Assembly: GCA_016630905.1 (NCBI GenBank)
Contig: WBMQ01000028.1
Coordinates: 1 to 43,274 of the forward strand
Reading direction: 5' to 3'
From: Capillidium heterosporum
Taxonomy: Eukaryota > Entomophthoromycota > Entomophthoromycetes > Entomophthorales > Capillidiaceae
Length of the DNA: 43,274 nt
Below, in pieces: positions 11,182 to 22,367 of the stretch; within the stretch, counting starts at the first letter, position 1; each line of letters begins with the position of its first letter. A program made the position numbers and the translations under genes. A model generated the notes under the pieces. It did not search any database. It was given only the letters and a program-made list of their open reading frames with translations, and was not told where the DNA came from.

Positions 11182-13223
11182 ATGAGTATGTTTGGTGAAC
11201 TTCGATGGAACGTCCTCGAAACGTTTGCCAAAGTTACTAGAGTAGCCGAAGAACTTCAAGGTAAGCCCATTTTAAATTCCCAATGCTATCCAAATTCCAT
11301 ACCCATAACCTTATATTCTAGATAGAGTACTCAATCTCCCAGTTTCTCAACAAGTACTTCCCTACATAGCACCCTCTGCCACCCCCTACAACGAAAGCTC
11401 CACCAATTTACTACCAAGGTCGAGGCACATGGGCTCGCCTAATTCACCTTTGGTTGGACACATCACTTTTAACGGTTTAGACGAAACAGCCAGGCTCTAT
11501 TTATCACGATGGGCTGCTGGGATAGTGGAACGTGCCAGTTCCGAGATCCCTTTGCGTTTAAATTCAGCAATCTTTAAAAGCAGCAACCAAAATGAAGCTA
11601 ATGGACAAGGCCCAGGGTTTTGGGGGGCCCAGTTGGATACCGAAGTTGGAGCCTTTGAGCTTTGGCAGGTAAAATACAATGTTTCTATATCTCCTAATTC
11701 AATTTAATAGGAAACACCTCAACCTGGAATCGAATTTATATGCATGACACGCGAACCGCTTGGTCCTATCGAATGGCTGGACTTCTTCAAGGCCCCAGAG
11801 TTCAAAACAGTAGTACTAGGTGACACCGAAGTTTGTGAGACCATACGAGTAGATAGCAAACTTATTTTGAAACGCATCTTTATGGGGGTAAATTATATTT
11901 GCGTTTAGTTTAATCCTGATTCCTATTAGGGTGTGGACCACGACATTAGACCCGAGGTATGGAAGTATATTTTGGAGGTATACCCTTGGAACTCTACTGC
12001 TGCTCAACGCGAAGCTATCAACGCCGACAACAAGTGCTTTAGATAAACTTTAGATGTACTAACCCAAGTTTAGAAACCGATACTGGTTCCTAAAGCATAG
12101 GTGGATGGACCCCAATATCCGTGCTACCGAAGACTACAAACTCCAGGAAACTCGAATTGGTAACCATTTAAACCTACAATCAAATTAACCCATATTAGAA
12201 AAAGACGTCCTCAGAACCGACCGACACATTGAATTATTTGCACCCGGTAACGAGCAGCAAACTGACAGTGGACTCCCAATTTCCAACGCGGCAGTCGAAC
12301 AACTCAAAGATATATTGCTATGCTACCACTACCACAACCAAAGTCTAGGCTACGTGCAAGGTATGAGCGACTTACTTTCGCCAATTTACGCTGTCATGCA
12401 GGACGAGGTGGATGCCTTTTGGTGCTTTGTCAAGTTTATGGAGAAGGTCGAGCCCAACTTCTACCGCGACCAAAAGAGTATGCACCACCAGTTGCAAACG
12501 CTTCTGCTGCTTGTCAAGTTAGTCATCCCCAACCTGTACCTTCACCTAGGTAATTTTGCTATAAAATCGATACTAACATAGAATAGTTGAAATCAACGGG
12601 GACAACATGTTCAGCTGCTTCCGTTGGCTACTCATTTGGTACAAGCGTGAGTTTTCGTTTGACAACATAATGCGAGTTTGGGAGGTAACTTTAGCATTAA
12701 AATCAAAACTAACAAAGCTGTAGGTCATGTGGACCAATCATCTATGCCGCCATCTACACCTCTTTATAGCGTTGGCGATCCTCGAAATCCATCAGCACGT
12801 TATAATAACCCATTTGCGCGGCTTAGACGAGCTACTCAAGGTAAAATGCTTTATCAGTTCTATCGATCTGATCCTTTCTATCACTAGTACATAAACGATC
12901 TTTCCGGCACGATAGACTACCGAACCGTACTCAAGCGCTCCGAACTGATGTTTAGAGAATTTGAGGGCAAGATGCAGGTACACATGTCGCGTCAACATCT
13001 ACCTTCTTCCAGCGGATTGGGTGACATCAACAGTAACAATATTGAAGTCAACAACGACTCACTGGGTGTCCTATCGGACGGTACGTCTACTCCACTCATC
13101 ATCACCCCTCCACCGGAAGTCCACTCGTTTACTGCATCCCCTAGCTCCCCTGCCATGTCTGGTATTTCACCAGCCCTCCTCACTTTAGAAGAGCTCGATA
13201 GTCTCCGATTCATCCTGGAATGA
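11182..13223 (+). CDS. gyp7: Gyp7-like TBC-domain Rab GTPase-activating protein
   Basis: Nine exons encode 564 aa: 11182-11260, 11322-11668, 11711-11887, 11930-12033, 12074-12159, 12199-12549, 12587-12684, 12724-12840 and 12888-13223. The N-terminal half carries the Gyp7/TBC1D15-type region that precedes the catalytic domain. The TBC domain starts at GGVDHDIRPEVWKYILE. The arginine finger is intact as IEKDVLR (IxxDxxR), and the glutamine finger as GYVQGMSDLLSP (YxQG). The domain ends with LFIALAILEI and a Ser/Pro-rich tail. In yeast Gyp7 acts on Ypt7/Rab7 in endosome-vacuole traffic; the same role is inferred. Exon 4 ends at a non-consensus GTGCTT donor (12034), which is needed to reach NRYWFLKHRWM. 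It runs convergently with the GCV1 gene. Confidence 0.95.
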
Positions 13224-13676
13224 CCATATGTACATTAATTACAAGTAGCTACGTTGGATTTTGGTCCATTCTCTATCTAATGCCATGAAAGAAAATAGTA
13301 CTTTGCCTTTGAACCTCCATTATATTATATTTGCACCACCATGTTTTATTGCCAACTCCCATGTACCCTACTCTATGCACCATTATATGCCTGACGGCTA
13401 CTTTATTCGTTTTCAAGTTATCCTTTACCAAATATACAAGTGTACACTTTATCCAATACGATATATTAGTTCCATAGATATAGTTTACTATTTTAGGACA
13501 AGACGACAGCAAATTTCCAAAGTATAAATACAACTCCATTTAGCAAACTTTCATTATACTACGTATTACTCGTATATACTTGAAGTATATTGATTCGCTA
13601 TCCAAATATTTTAAACAACCCAGTTTCAAACTTGAAACCTAATTTATTCAACCTTGGATCTAAATCCAACAGAAGC
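13224..13676. other. intergenic between convergent genes
   Basis: A 453-bp AT-rich spacer between the 3' ends of GYP7 and GCV1. It must hold both 3' UTRs. Long overlapping open frames on both strands lack domain features and look incidental. Confidence 0.5.
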
Positions 13677-15208
13677 TTAAGGCTTCTTGTAGTAGTTAGC
13701 GGGTACAAAGGGCATCTTGGTGACTTCGGCGGGGTAGAACTTGGTGCGGACCTTGACTTGCAATTGAGTTCCAGCTTTGGAGAACTCCTTGGAAACGTAA
13801 CCCATCGCTACGTTCTTCTTTAGCGAGGGGGAGGGGCATCCACTGGTGATCTTACCGATCTCGTTACCCTCCTTGTCAAAGATGAGGGCGTTCTCTAGAT
13901 AAACAGTAAAGCGTAAATAAATACTTAGCTTTAAAAGCAAAGACAGAAACACTTACCACGAGCAGGTGCACCCTGTACAACCAGACCTACCCTTTTCTGA
14001 GTCACTCCTTCTTTAGCTTGGGCCAAAATAATATCGGCACCCAAGAATCCACCTTCCTGGCGACGGCGCTTACCTTAATAATACATATCATAAATCTACA
14101 GCATTAACCCAAAAAAGTTACCAATAGTCCACAACAAAGTAGCTTCTACAGGAGAAATATCTTCGTTAAGATCATGGCCGTACAAACATAGCCCAGCTTC
14201 CAATCTTAAACTATCACGGGCAGCTAAACCAGCCATCTTGATGTCTGGGTTCTCCAAAAGAATTTCAGCCAGCTTGACAGCATCAGAGTGAGGGACTGAA
14301 ATCTACAAGGCAATGCAAAAAGGTTACTATCGAAATAAAACCTCCAAAGGTACCTCAAATCCATCCTCACCAGTGTAACCAACGCGGCCTACGTGGCAGT
14401 CGATGCCTTTGATAGATAAAGGACGACCCGTCATAAAATTCATGCTGCTCAAGTCGTGGCTGACCAACTTCTGAAGGCCAGCAGCAGCCTTGGGTCCTAA
14501 GCAAAACAAAGCACAAAAAACCTAATCAGTCTTAACATTCAAAATCAAAAAAGCTTACCTTGCAAAGCCAATAACGAATGGGTATCAATGACATTGACAT
14601 CGACATCACCACCCTTATTCTGGAACTCGGTAAGCTGCCTTCTAATGTGTGCCAAGTCCTTGTCGGCACAACCAGCGTTGCTAACGACATATAAATGATC
14701 TTCATGCTTGCAGATGACGGTATCGTCGATAATACCACCGTTAGCATTAGTAAACAGCGAGAGACTGGCGTTTCCAGGAGCTAGACCTTCGATATCACCT
14801 ACCACCAGACTCTCAATGAACTTGACGCGGTCCTTACCTACCCACCTTTACAATGAAAAGTTAGAAAACGACATATTTAAGCCTTTATACTTAGTCTGCA
14901 ACATATGCGATACATCGAAGATGGAGGCGTTGGTTCTGGTGTGGTGGTGACTTTCGACGTGCGACAAATCACCGTATCTTATAGGTAAAAGCCATCCAGC
15001 GAAGGGGACCATCTGACCCTTCTTTGATACGTGAAAATCATAGAGTGAGGTCTTTTTGACATCTATAAAAGTCAAAGTTAGCTACGCTTGCTTGAAATAG
15101 ATTACCTGAAGTTTCGGTAGCAAGGCCTCGGCTGGCAAAAGCTTGCAAGTTGGAAAAGCTACGAAGGCTGTAACTCTTGGTGAGGTTTTTAGATAGAACC
15201 GACAACAT
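13677..15208 (-). CDS. GCV1: aminomethyltransferase, glycine cleavage system T protein (mitochondrial)
   Basis: Seven exons (15208-15106, 15062-14891, 14845-14559, 14496-14354, 14302-14122, 14073-13957 and 13894-13677) give 406 aa in an unbroken frame. The N-terminus [19 protein letters not shown] is rich in Ser, Arg and Lys with few acidic residues, as in a mitochondrial presequence. The mature part begins [20 protein letters not shown]. It contains FDVSHM, GGIIDDT, the folate-site region [12 protein letters not shown], the [13 protein letters not shown] block, and a C-terminal GCV_T beta-barrel domain (MGYVS...). The enzyme releases ammonia from the aminomethyl group on H protein and passes the methylene group to tetrahydrofolate. 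All hallmark regions are present. The in-frame ATG further upstream (15310) is unlikely because it adds a long non-homologous piece. Confidence 0.96.
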
Positions 15209-15940
15209 TCTTGAATAAAGCAGTAGAAGGAAAGTATATGGCAGACAGATGTTGACTTGGGTATTTGTATTCTTGGATTTTTGTCTACGACAAATTGAGT
15301 GCAATGTCACCTGATATTTCGTTCCCGAAACTAACTTGTGTGGGAATGCGATTGGCCAAAGTCAAAAGCAAGGCTTTTGTTGAGTCACTCATTTCGGTAA
15401 GAATGTAAAAGAGGAAATTCTCAGAATCGAGACTGTAGTGTATGTTTGAAATCTTTGAGTTTACTCTTGAAATATATTAGTGCAGTTATAGTTTAGTAGC
15501 GCAACAAACTATTGTATATATCTTTGTCAAGTTGCTTTCGATTTTAAACTAAAAGTCTATCGTTTACTATGGACCCAATTTATACCTTGTATCTAAAAGC
15601 AAAACGGTTATATCAGCTTGAAAATGTATATACAAAAGCACCATTTGTACAAAACTTTTAAACATAAATAGTATAAATAAACAACTGAAAATACAAACTT
15701 TATACTTGGATAAATAGATAAGCCACATATAATATTTACTGTGGCTGATAGCAAGGTGCCCCATCATTCAAAATATGGCTGGTAAGCCGCCAAACTGTTA
15801 TTAATAGAGTATAGCACTACACCCCTTATCAACAGTAGCAGATATACAAGAATTTGGAGGTATAAATCCCGCCATTTGGTATGGAATTTAGGTTGGGCTT
15901 CAATTTTAATACCCTGTAGATCGAAATTTACACAAAACTC
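15209..15940. other. intergenic, GCV1 promoter side
   Basis: About 730 bp of AT-rich spacer between the GCV1 start and the exchanger stop, with both genes on the minus strand. No gene, RNA or shared repeat is recognised. Confidence 0.5.
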
Positions 15941-18871
15941 TCATCCCAACTGGTTGATCGTATAAATGACATTCACCAACATACCCAAAAAGTACACAAA
16001 TATCAGCGTCATACCGAACTTCCTACCAATCCTAAACTGGTTGTAATGCAAATAGACATTATAAGCAATCAAGGTCAGCAGGACGGCAAAGCCAGCTGAT
16101 AACATGGTTTGGGTGACAGGAATACTTATAGCTTCACCGCGCGTTATACCTAGATAAGTTCCAGCTAGGCCCGGACCCAACATCATATCTAGAGGGGTTA
16201 GTTGAGTCGTAATAAAGCACTACTTACTTAACATAGGCCCGGCAAAGCAAGCCGACACTGCCATCATGGGGTAGCCCATACGAGCGACTGAGAAGTTGGC
16301 TACTAGGTCGCCTAGGCTGTTCCCCTATAAGCACAAGTAGCTTGAATTAAAAAATAGCCCCATCATCCAAAACTTACCACAGCGAATACAGTCAACCCGA
16401 TGATTTCCTCGTTGATACTAAATATAACTCCAAAAGCCTAAAAAATTCAATTAGACTACCAAATAGTTTCAAAACTACCCTAAGGATATCGACAACTTCG
16501 GTGGCAGTCATAGAGATCCAACACAAAGACTGAGCGAACCCCAGCAGACTTTTAACTAGTTTGGTAGGGTGAGGTAGCGTAGAACGGTACCTACGGGTAG
16601 TAATGCGTAAAGCCATCAACGCCAACGCCAGTACAAGACCAACTCCAACTGCATAGACAATATCCTGACGATCAGCTAAATCATTGGAGACTAACGTAGG
16701 TTATGTTACTAAAAATAAACCAATAAAAATACCTAGTATGGTCTCAAACAAAAATATGGGGATGGTAAAGGCCTGCAAGGTACTCAGCAGCAGATCAGCG
16801 GTAAAGCTGTCGTCGTTGACGAATTTGTACCAGGTCGCCGAGGTCGGTGGAGTCGGGATAGGTAGGGGGAGCATAGGTGAATTTATAATAATCGCAGGTA
16901 GATCGGGATTGGGTACAGGAGTAAGGCTCTGGTTAATAACCAAGTCATCATCATAAGCTGGTGTAGGTACGGTTAGTGTTAGGACGAGGATGGCAGGTAA
17001 GGACACTATGTTAAAGAACTTTTCAAAGGTGGTCAGCTGCCTCCAGTCACAGAGGCCAGGGAAGAGTAGTTGCCACAGGGCGGTACGCTGGTAGGCAGGG
17101 GTAGCTATGGGATCGGTAGATGCGGTCAATGGCTCCGAATCGGTAGGGAATCGGGGCGGATCGAGCTCCTGGTAAGGAGATAACGACAGGGTGGATTGAC
17201 GATCACCGTCGGGTATGGTGATGAAGGTGGGGGCGTTGGGTCGGATAAAGTGCTTTGGAGTAGCTACTGATGGGGATGGTGTTGGTGTTGGGGCAAGGGC
17301 TTGGTTTTCAATCTCGAATCGGACTCGACTAGGACTTTCCGCTGGAAATACAAGATAAATAAATTTTCAATTTCAAACTTACGTTTTGGTAACGAGCCTG
17401 AGTTTGGTAAGATAATTTCAGGTGCTTGAGACTGGTTCACGATCGAAGAGTCAGAGTAAGTGCGGACGGGTCGCATGGGAGGAGATTCGAGGAAGGTACC
17501 TCCTAGGACACGGGAGGAGAGCTTGGCTGAGACTGGCAAGAATTCGGTGCGACGGCGTTGTAAAGGGTTTGCTATGTGATTGTCTTGGCCGTTGTTCAAG
17601 GCGCGAGTTATCTTAGATGGAAATAAACATCTAACTTGTAATATAAATGTACCTCATCGATGGTCCAGAAACTTAGTTTCTTGTAGTAGGTGATGGGGGT
17701 GATGAGAGGCAGGCGCTCTACCGGGCTACCGTTGGATTTGATGGAGATTGGACTCATACTCATGGGAGAAGCATGTCGCATCTGCGAAATTAGCCTAGTG
17801 TTCTCACTGGGACCGTCGGCATCTATTAAGCAAAATTAGTAAATGTTCAAAACTAATGGTAAAAGCAAAACTCTATTGAAAAAGTAAGGAAAGTTGCCGC
17901 CCCAATGTTCTGGGTAGAACCTTACGTTCTAAATTACTCATCAGCAACCCTTCCAACTCATCGTCAACCTCATTTCCAAAACCATTACCTAGAGTGGGCC
18001 CATCCACCCCGTACTGCTGGGCCCGAGCTCTAGGGTCAAGTTGGTTGGGATGCCTACCTTTGACGGCAAAATAATTCATGCAGACCACCGTTATGACGTA
18101 GGAGACGTAGTACAACACTAGGCCGATCGACTCCATTTTGGTCAATTTCTGATCCCATACAATAATTAGCATCCAGATAACAGCTCCTGTGAAAAATAAC
18201 AGATCGCGAAGAAAGAGCTGCTTGACTACTTGGAAACTCTTGACAACAGCCATCATACCTACTACTACACTAGTGACGAACCATGCAGCACCTATGAGCT
18301 CTCCCATCGCTAAAGCTCCTGAACCGGCCTTCAAGGCTGAAAAGGTTGAAAATAGGTCGGGACTTCCATTTCCGAAAGCTAGGAAGGTGACCCCAGCTAC
18401 CGATTCACTAAGTTGTAAAGACTGGGCGATGGTTGACAAGTTGGGACAGAAGAAGTCGCTAGCCACAGTCCCCAAAAATAGGAACATAAGGCCTAACATC
18501 GAAACTAAAGTGATGATGGCGATGGCTGGGCCGAGGTAGGGGTTGAGGTGGCAGTAGTAGATATCTAAAAAATCGATGAAGCCTTCTGAGAGTTCAGTAC
18601 AGTGCTGTTGGACGTAGAGACATGGGTTGGGTTGTTTCCATATCTTGTTGCACTAGTCAACCTTTAATTCATTGATAGGTCCTATTAAAATTACCTTCTC
18701 GGGAACTTGACCACCCAAAGAGTTGTCGCGAGTCTCAATTGTGTTGGCACTCGTAGCAAGGGCTGGAGATTGGTTAGATTGGGCCGGTAAGTTTCTATTA
18801 GTTGGGGTTACTGTCGATTGGTACTGGTATAGCTGTAGTACTAAACAGATGACGAAAAAGATGTTGGCCAT
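15941..18871 (-). CDS. NCLX/NCKX-type cation/Ca2+ exchanger (CaCA family)
   Basis: A multi-exon gene for a protein of roughly 850 aa. It opens with a signal-like helix (MANIFFVICLVLQLYQY; an ATG at 18907 would add 12 residues), then a Cys-containing luminal segment (PCLYVQQHC). The first Na_Ca_ex domain holds the alpha-1 repeat VTFLAFGNGSPDLFS. A long cytosolic loop of Ser/Pro/Arg-rich sequence follows, with PTPTPSP. The second domain holds the alpha-2 repeat with GNSLGDLVANFSVAR and MGYPMMAVSACFAGPMLN. The GNG and GNS motifs with their acidic D residues, which coordinate cations, are intact. The alpha-2 GN lies across an intron (A-V/G-N-S). This pattern is that of NCLX/NCKX6 and the fungal Ecm27-like proteins that move Ca2+ across internal membranes; the exact organelle and counter-ion are inferred. 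Confidence 0.92.
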
Positions 18872-18907
18872 GTTGAACTTCCGTACCCTAAATTTAAAAA
18901 TGTGCAT

Positions 18908-21541
18908 CGTGCTGTGGTTAAATAGGCAAAGTGGATTCTAAGCTGATCTAGGTTGGTAATATATAGTTGTATATTTCTCCTGTCTAAGATTGGTATGTAT
19001 GTAAATAGGTACTTTAGAATATTAAAAGCGGCCGCTGTCGCTTTAAACACCCACTTTGACTACAGTTTGAAACTAAAAATTCCAAGTCGAATGATGAAAA
19101 CTTGCAACTTAAGCTTTTGAGTTTCGGTTTGGAAGCTAAACTTCACCCCTGCTAACTTATAAACGGATTGATTGCCACAGCCACCCAATCAGCTCGTTGA
19201 ACTGGCGAAGATGTGTGCTGGTAAAGCTGGTTCAAAGGTTTCTAGGAAATTAGCTAGAATGAAAGTAAACTAAAACAGCACTTTATGATGGATGCAGTAG
19301 TATAAATGGCAACAAAGCAATTAGATACTTGATAAGCTGACGGATATAAATTACAAGCATTTCCTAAATAGCTTTTATAAACATTGCATCGGTATCTCAA
19401 TGGTACAAAGCTTAATATCGAAATGGAAATCCTTGACAACTCAAAGCTTGCTAGAGTGCATCTAAGTTCGGCCTGCACTACAAAGCAACCAAGTGAACTA
19501 TACTTTAAGGGAGAAGCCTACTGCCATCTGCATCCCTACAACTCCCCCACTTCAAAGTTCCAAACTTTTTACTAAGCCTTGATGCTGGTACAAGTTCCCA
19601 CGTGCCCTAACACCAAACATAAGAATATTCTTTGTCTGCAAACCTTAAACGCAGCCTTCCCTTATTTGGAAAAGTCAAGAATTCTCAAATCCGGAACTAG
19701 TCCCCCACTTCAAAACAAATTGGGTTCTAGTCCATATTCCATAGAATTCTTGGAAGGATGCAAGGTTGGCTTGGCACTGAAGCGTTAGCTAAAGAAAGTT
19801 GGTTGGCAAACAGTTTATAAGCTTTGTGAAAATAGTCAACTATGATTTCGTAGCATAAACATATGAATTTGTGACGTTACTTGGAAATTTCACCGAAATT
19901 TTGAATTTGCCAGTATCCTTTGCATAGACTGCATTTATAAGTGTAGACGATTCATGGCCCAGCTAATCCTTTAAAATTATAAGATATTGTTGTAAAGCTT
20001 GGAACACTAACATTACAGATTTGTTGCAATACCAGTCAGTTAGTACAGCTTTTTGCTTCCTACTTTGGAAGCTTTAAAGCATGCTGCACAATCCCAACTA
20101 TTTCTATAAAAGGCTAATATTTGATGACATTCATGTACCTTTGATCTACTCAAAAGAAAGCCCAAAGTTTGTTATTCACAACTGAAATTACAAGTCCAAA
20201 GCACTTTCTATAAAATTACATCTCAAAAATTGTTTGCTGGCTTAGACTCAACCTTCAACTTCAAAGCCACCTGTCAGGAAAAATCCACCAAGAACGTTCA
20301 CCAGTAGGGATTAGCCAAGAGGCAATAGTAGCCAGTACTCCAAAAAGCTAAAGAAATTAACAATAAGATTATATGGGGAAGAAGCTTGTGCTTTGAGCTT
20401 AATCCAGATGCGGTGGGCGGGTAGGAAGACTTCAATTGTAACCAGAGGGCTAAGGAGCATAGCCAGGTTCATTGGTTCAATAAAGTTCTAAAGCTCAACC
20501 TAGTTTGGTTCAGATCAGATCAGTGCCACTCTCTGGCTTAGAGGGATGCCAATCCTCAGTTCTAAATTATACTATTACAGTGAGTATATTATGTTGATAG
20601 CAGAAGAAAGTATCAAATGATTCAAGACGTTTATTTAATAATCATTTACTCTACTACTAAGTTCACTGTGCACTTTATATAGCTTACTTGTCTTTAGTAG
20701 CTGGTTCTCTGGGTACTGGTGATTAACGTTTATCTAATCACCAGTATCAAAATCCATCGGGTTCCTCTAGCGGATCAACATTAACTTTAAGGAATGCAAG
20801 GGTTGGGGGCAGTCAGTACGAAATTGATCACTTAATTCCTGCTAAAAAGGAGGGGTTTCTAATCTTGATAGAGAGATGTTGACTAGTCGTCCAAGTCGGG
20901 TATAGCTTGAATTCGGATTATGGAGTGAAACTACAGCTGATTTAGGAATATCTCCTTACATCACCTACAACTCAATACTTTAAAATATAAAATTTGATAT
21001 ATTCACCTTATTAGTAGTGATTTGTAACATCCAAGCTTTAGCCTCAGCCACTTTGAATGATGTATTATAGGCGATGGTAAAGTCAATTAAAAGCACAAGT
21101 ACAAGTGGCTAGCTTATTTGGATACCCAAATTTCCTTCCTATGTGCAGGTGTTTCCATCAGTCCTACTGTTATCCTAACTTCAGCTGGCTGTCTTAATGG
21201 TACCGATCCACATAGTTTAGGGACAAGTCATCACTACAGCTTATAGTGCTCCCTTTTAAAGGAGAAGAAAAATAAGAAAGCAGTTATACTGAAAGTAATT
21301 CTCCACTTCAACTTTACTGTAAAAATGCTAGTGACCTGGCCATCTAGAAGCTGATCTTTCTATTAAGGACAACCTAGGTAAATTAGAGCAGGATGGCAGT
21401 ACCAAAGTTGAAGCTAGCATCACTAAGTTTTCATTCATTGGTTATAGTGGTACTAATCCCTAGTCCGGCTTTCTGAAATTTGCACTAAGCTAAATCAAAC
21501 TCTGCATCCTCCCCTTTTAGCAGTGCTATGATAAGGTAAAA
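18908..21541. other. long gene-poor region with fragmentary frames
   Basis: About 2.6 kb without a recognisable gene. Scattered short frames exist: 19384-19575 and 19579-19788 begin with TTG, and a frame around 21340-21460 includes SIKDNLGKLEQDGSTKVEAS. The last looks mildly protein-like but is closed at both ends by stops within about 45 codons. These may be remains of decayed genes or an old element. No RNA gene is seen. Confidence 0.45.
20714..20746. repeat. perfect 12-bp inverted repeat (hairpin)
   Basis: TACTGGTGATTA (20714-20725) and TAATCACCAGTA (20735-20746) are exact reverse complements around a 9-nt loop. It lies in non-coding DNA with no adjacent gene end. It could be an element terminus, a foldback of an old insertion or chance; no partner copy was found in the window. 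Confidence 0.6.
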
Positions 21542-22245
21542 TGTAAGGTCCAAGGAGGTGCCGTTAGATCCAACTAATAATGGTGTCATAATGGGGGATA
21601 TGGTAGGATAGGTCAGGACAGTAGAACCAATGTAAATCACTGCATTGGTAATAGAAATCACCCAAAGGAGGTAAGTCTAAAGGGAAGCGAAGAAAGTTTG
21701 AATGGAGTGAGCTGAGAGGGCAGAGAAGTCGGACCATATAGTCGTGCTGTCTAATAACTAAAAGATTTACTAGGAACAAGACTTTATTTGTAGGCAAAAC
21801 AGAAGATCAGGCTATTAGAAACAGCTATGGCTAAGGGTTGGGATCAAGAGGTGAGTAACAGCTATAAATAGCAAAGTGGAACGTTGTCAAGATGGGTGCT
21901 TTCAGTAGCAATCATTGAGTTCAAGTACCTCTGCTGTTTTGTAATAGTTGGATTTGACGTAAACTATCTCTCCTCCACATAAAACAGTTGGTAAAGCGGT
22001 ACTATTGGAATTCCTAGGTCAGACACTATGCTGCTGATCGTTTGAACTTTAAAGTAGCGATCGAGCTGAGAAAGTATCAAGGTATTCAATTAAAATCTAA
22101 GGGGCGGAGCAGGTTTGTAACCAAGGTAATTACGAATTGGAGATATGATAGAATGAAAGTTGGTAGAGCAAGTAGTACAAAAAATAAATAAGCGGGACAG
22201 GTTTATGACCTAGTAGTAAGGACTGTAACAATCAGGATTGTTATA
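21542..22245 (+). mobile_element. LTR-like repeat, short subfamily, unmutated copy
   Basis: It begins TGTAAGGTCC and ends near GGATTGTTATA. It shares with 40800-41773 the blocks CCCAAAGGAGGT, ACTTTATT/TTTTATT and GTTGTCAAGAT, and it lacks about 250 bp that the long subfamily carries after the first 60 bp. Base composition is near balanced, unlike the copy at 4020. No target-site duplication and no internal coding region could be identified, so a solo LTR is the favoured reading. The minus-strand open frame at 21564-21797 is not conserved between copies. Confidence 0.75.
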
Positions 22246-22367
22246 CTTTGGAAATAATTTACAATGCTTCTATATAGACAAACTCCATTACCAGGTAGAC
22301 TTATATCTATATAGCCTGTTGAAAATGCTGTTAAATGTCAGTGTATCGTATATAAACTTTATTCCAG

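Noticed and set aside
19384-19788. two consecutive small frames
   Set aside because: Both start with TTG and show no domain, signal peptide or repeat relation; probably chance or relic coding.
21564-21797. minus-strand frame in the LTR-like copy
   Set aside because: The related copies at 40800 and 1-683 do not preserve this frame.
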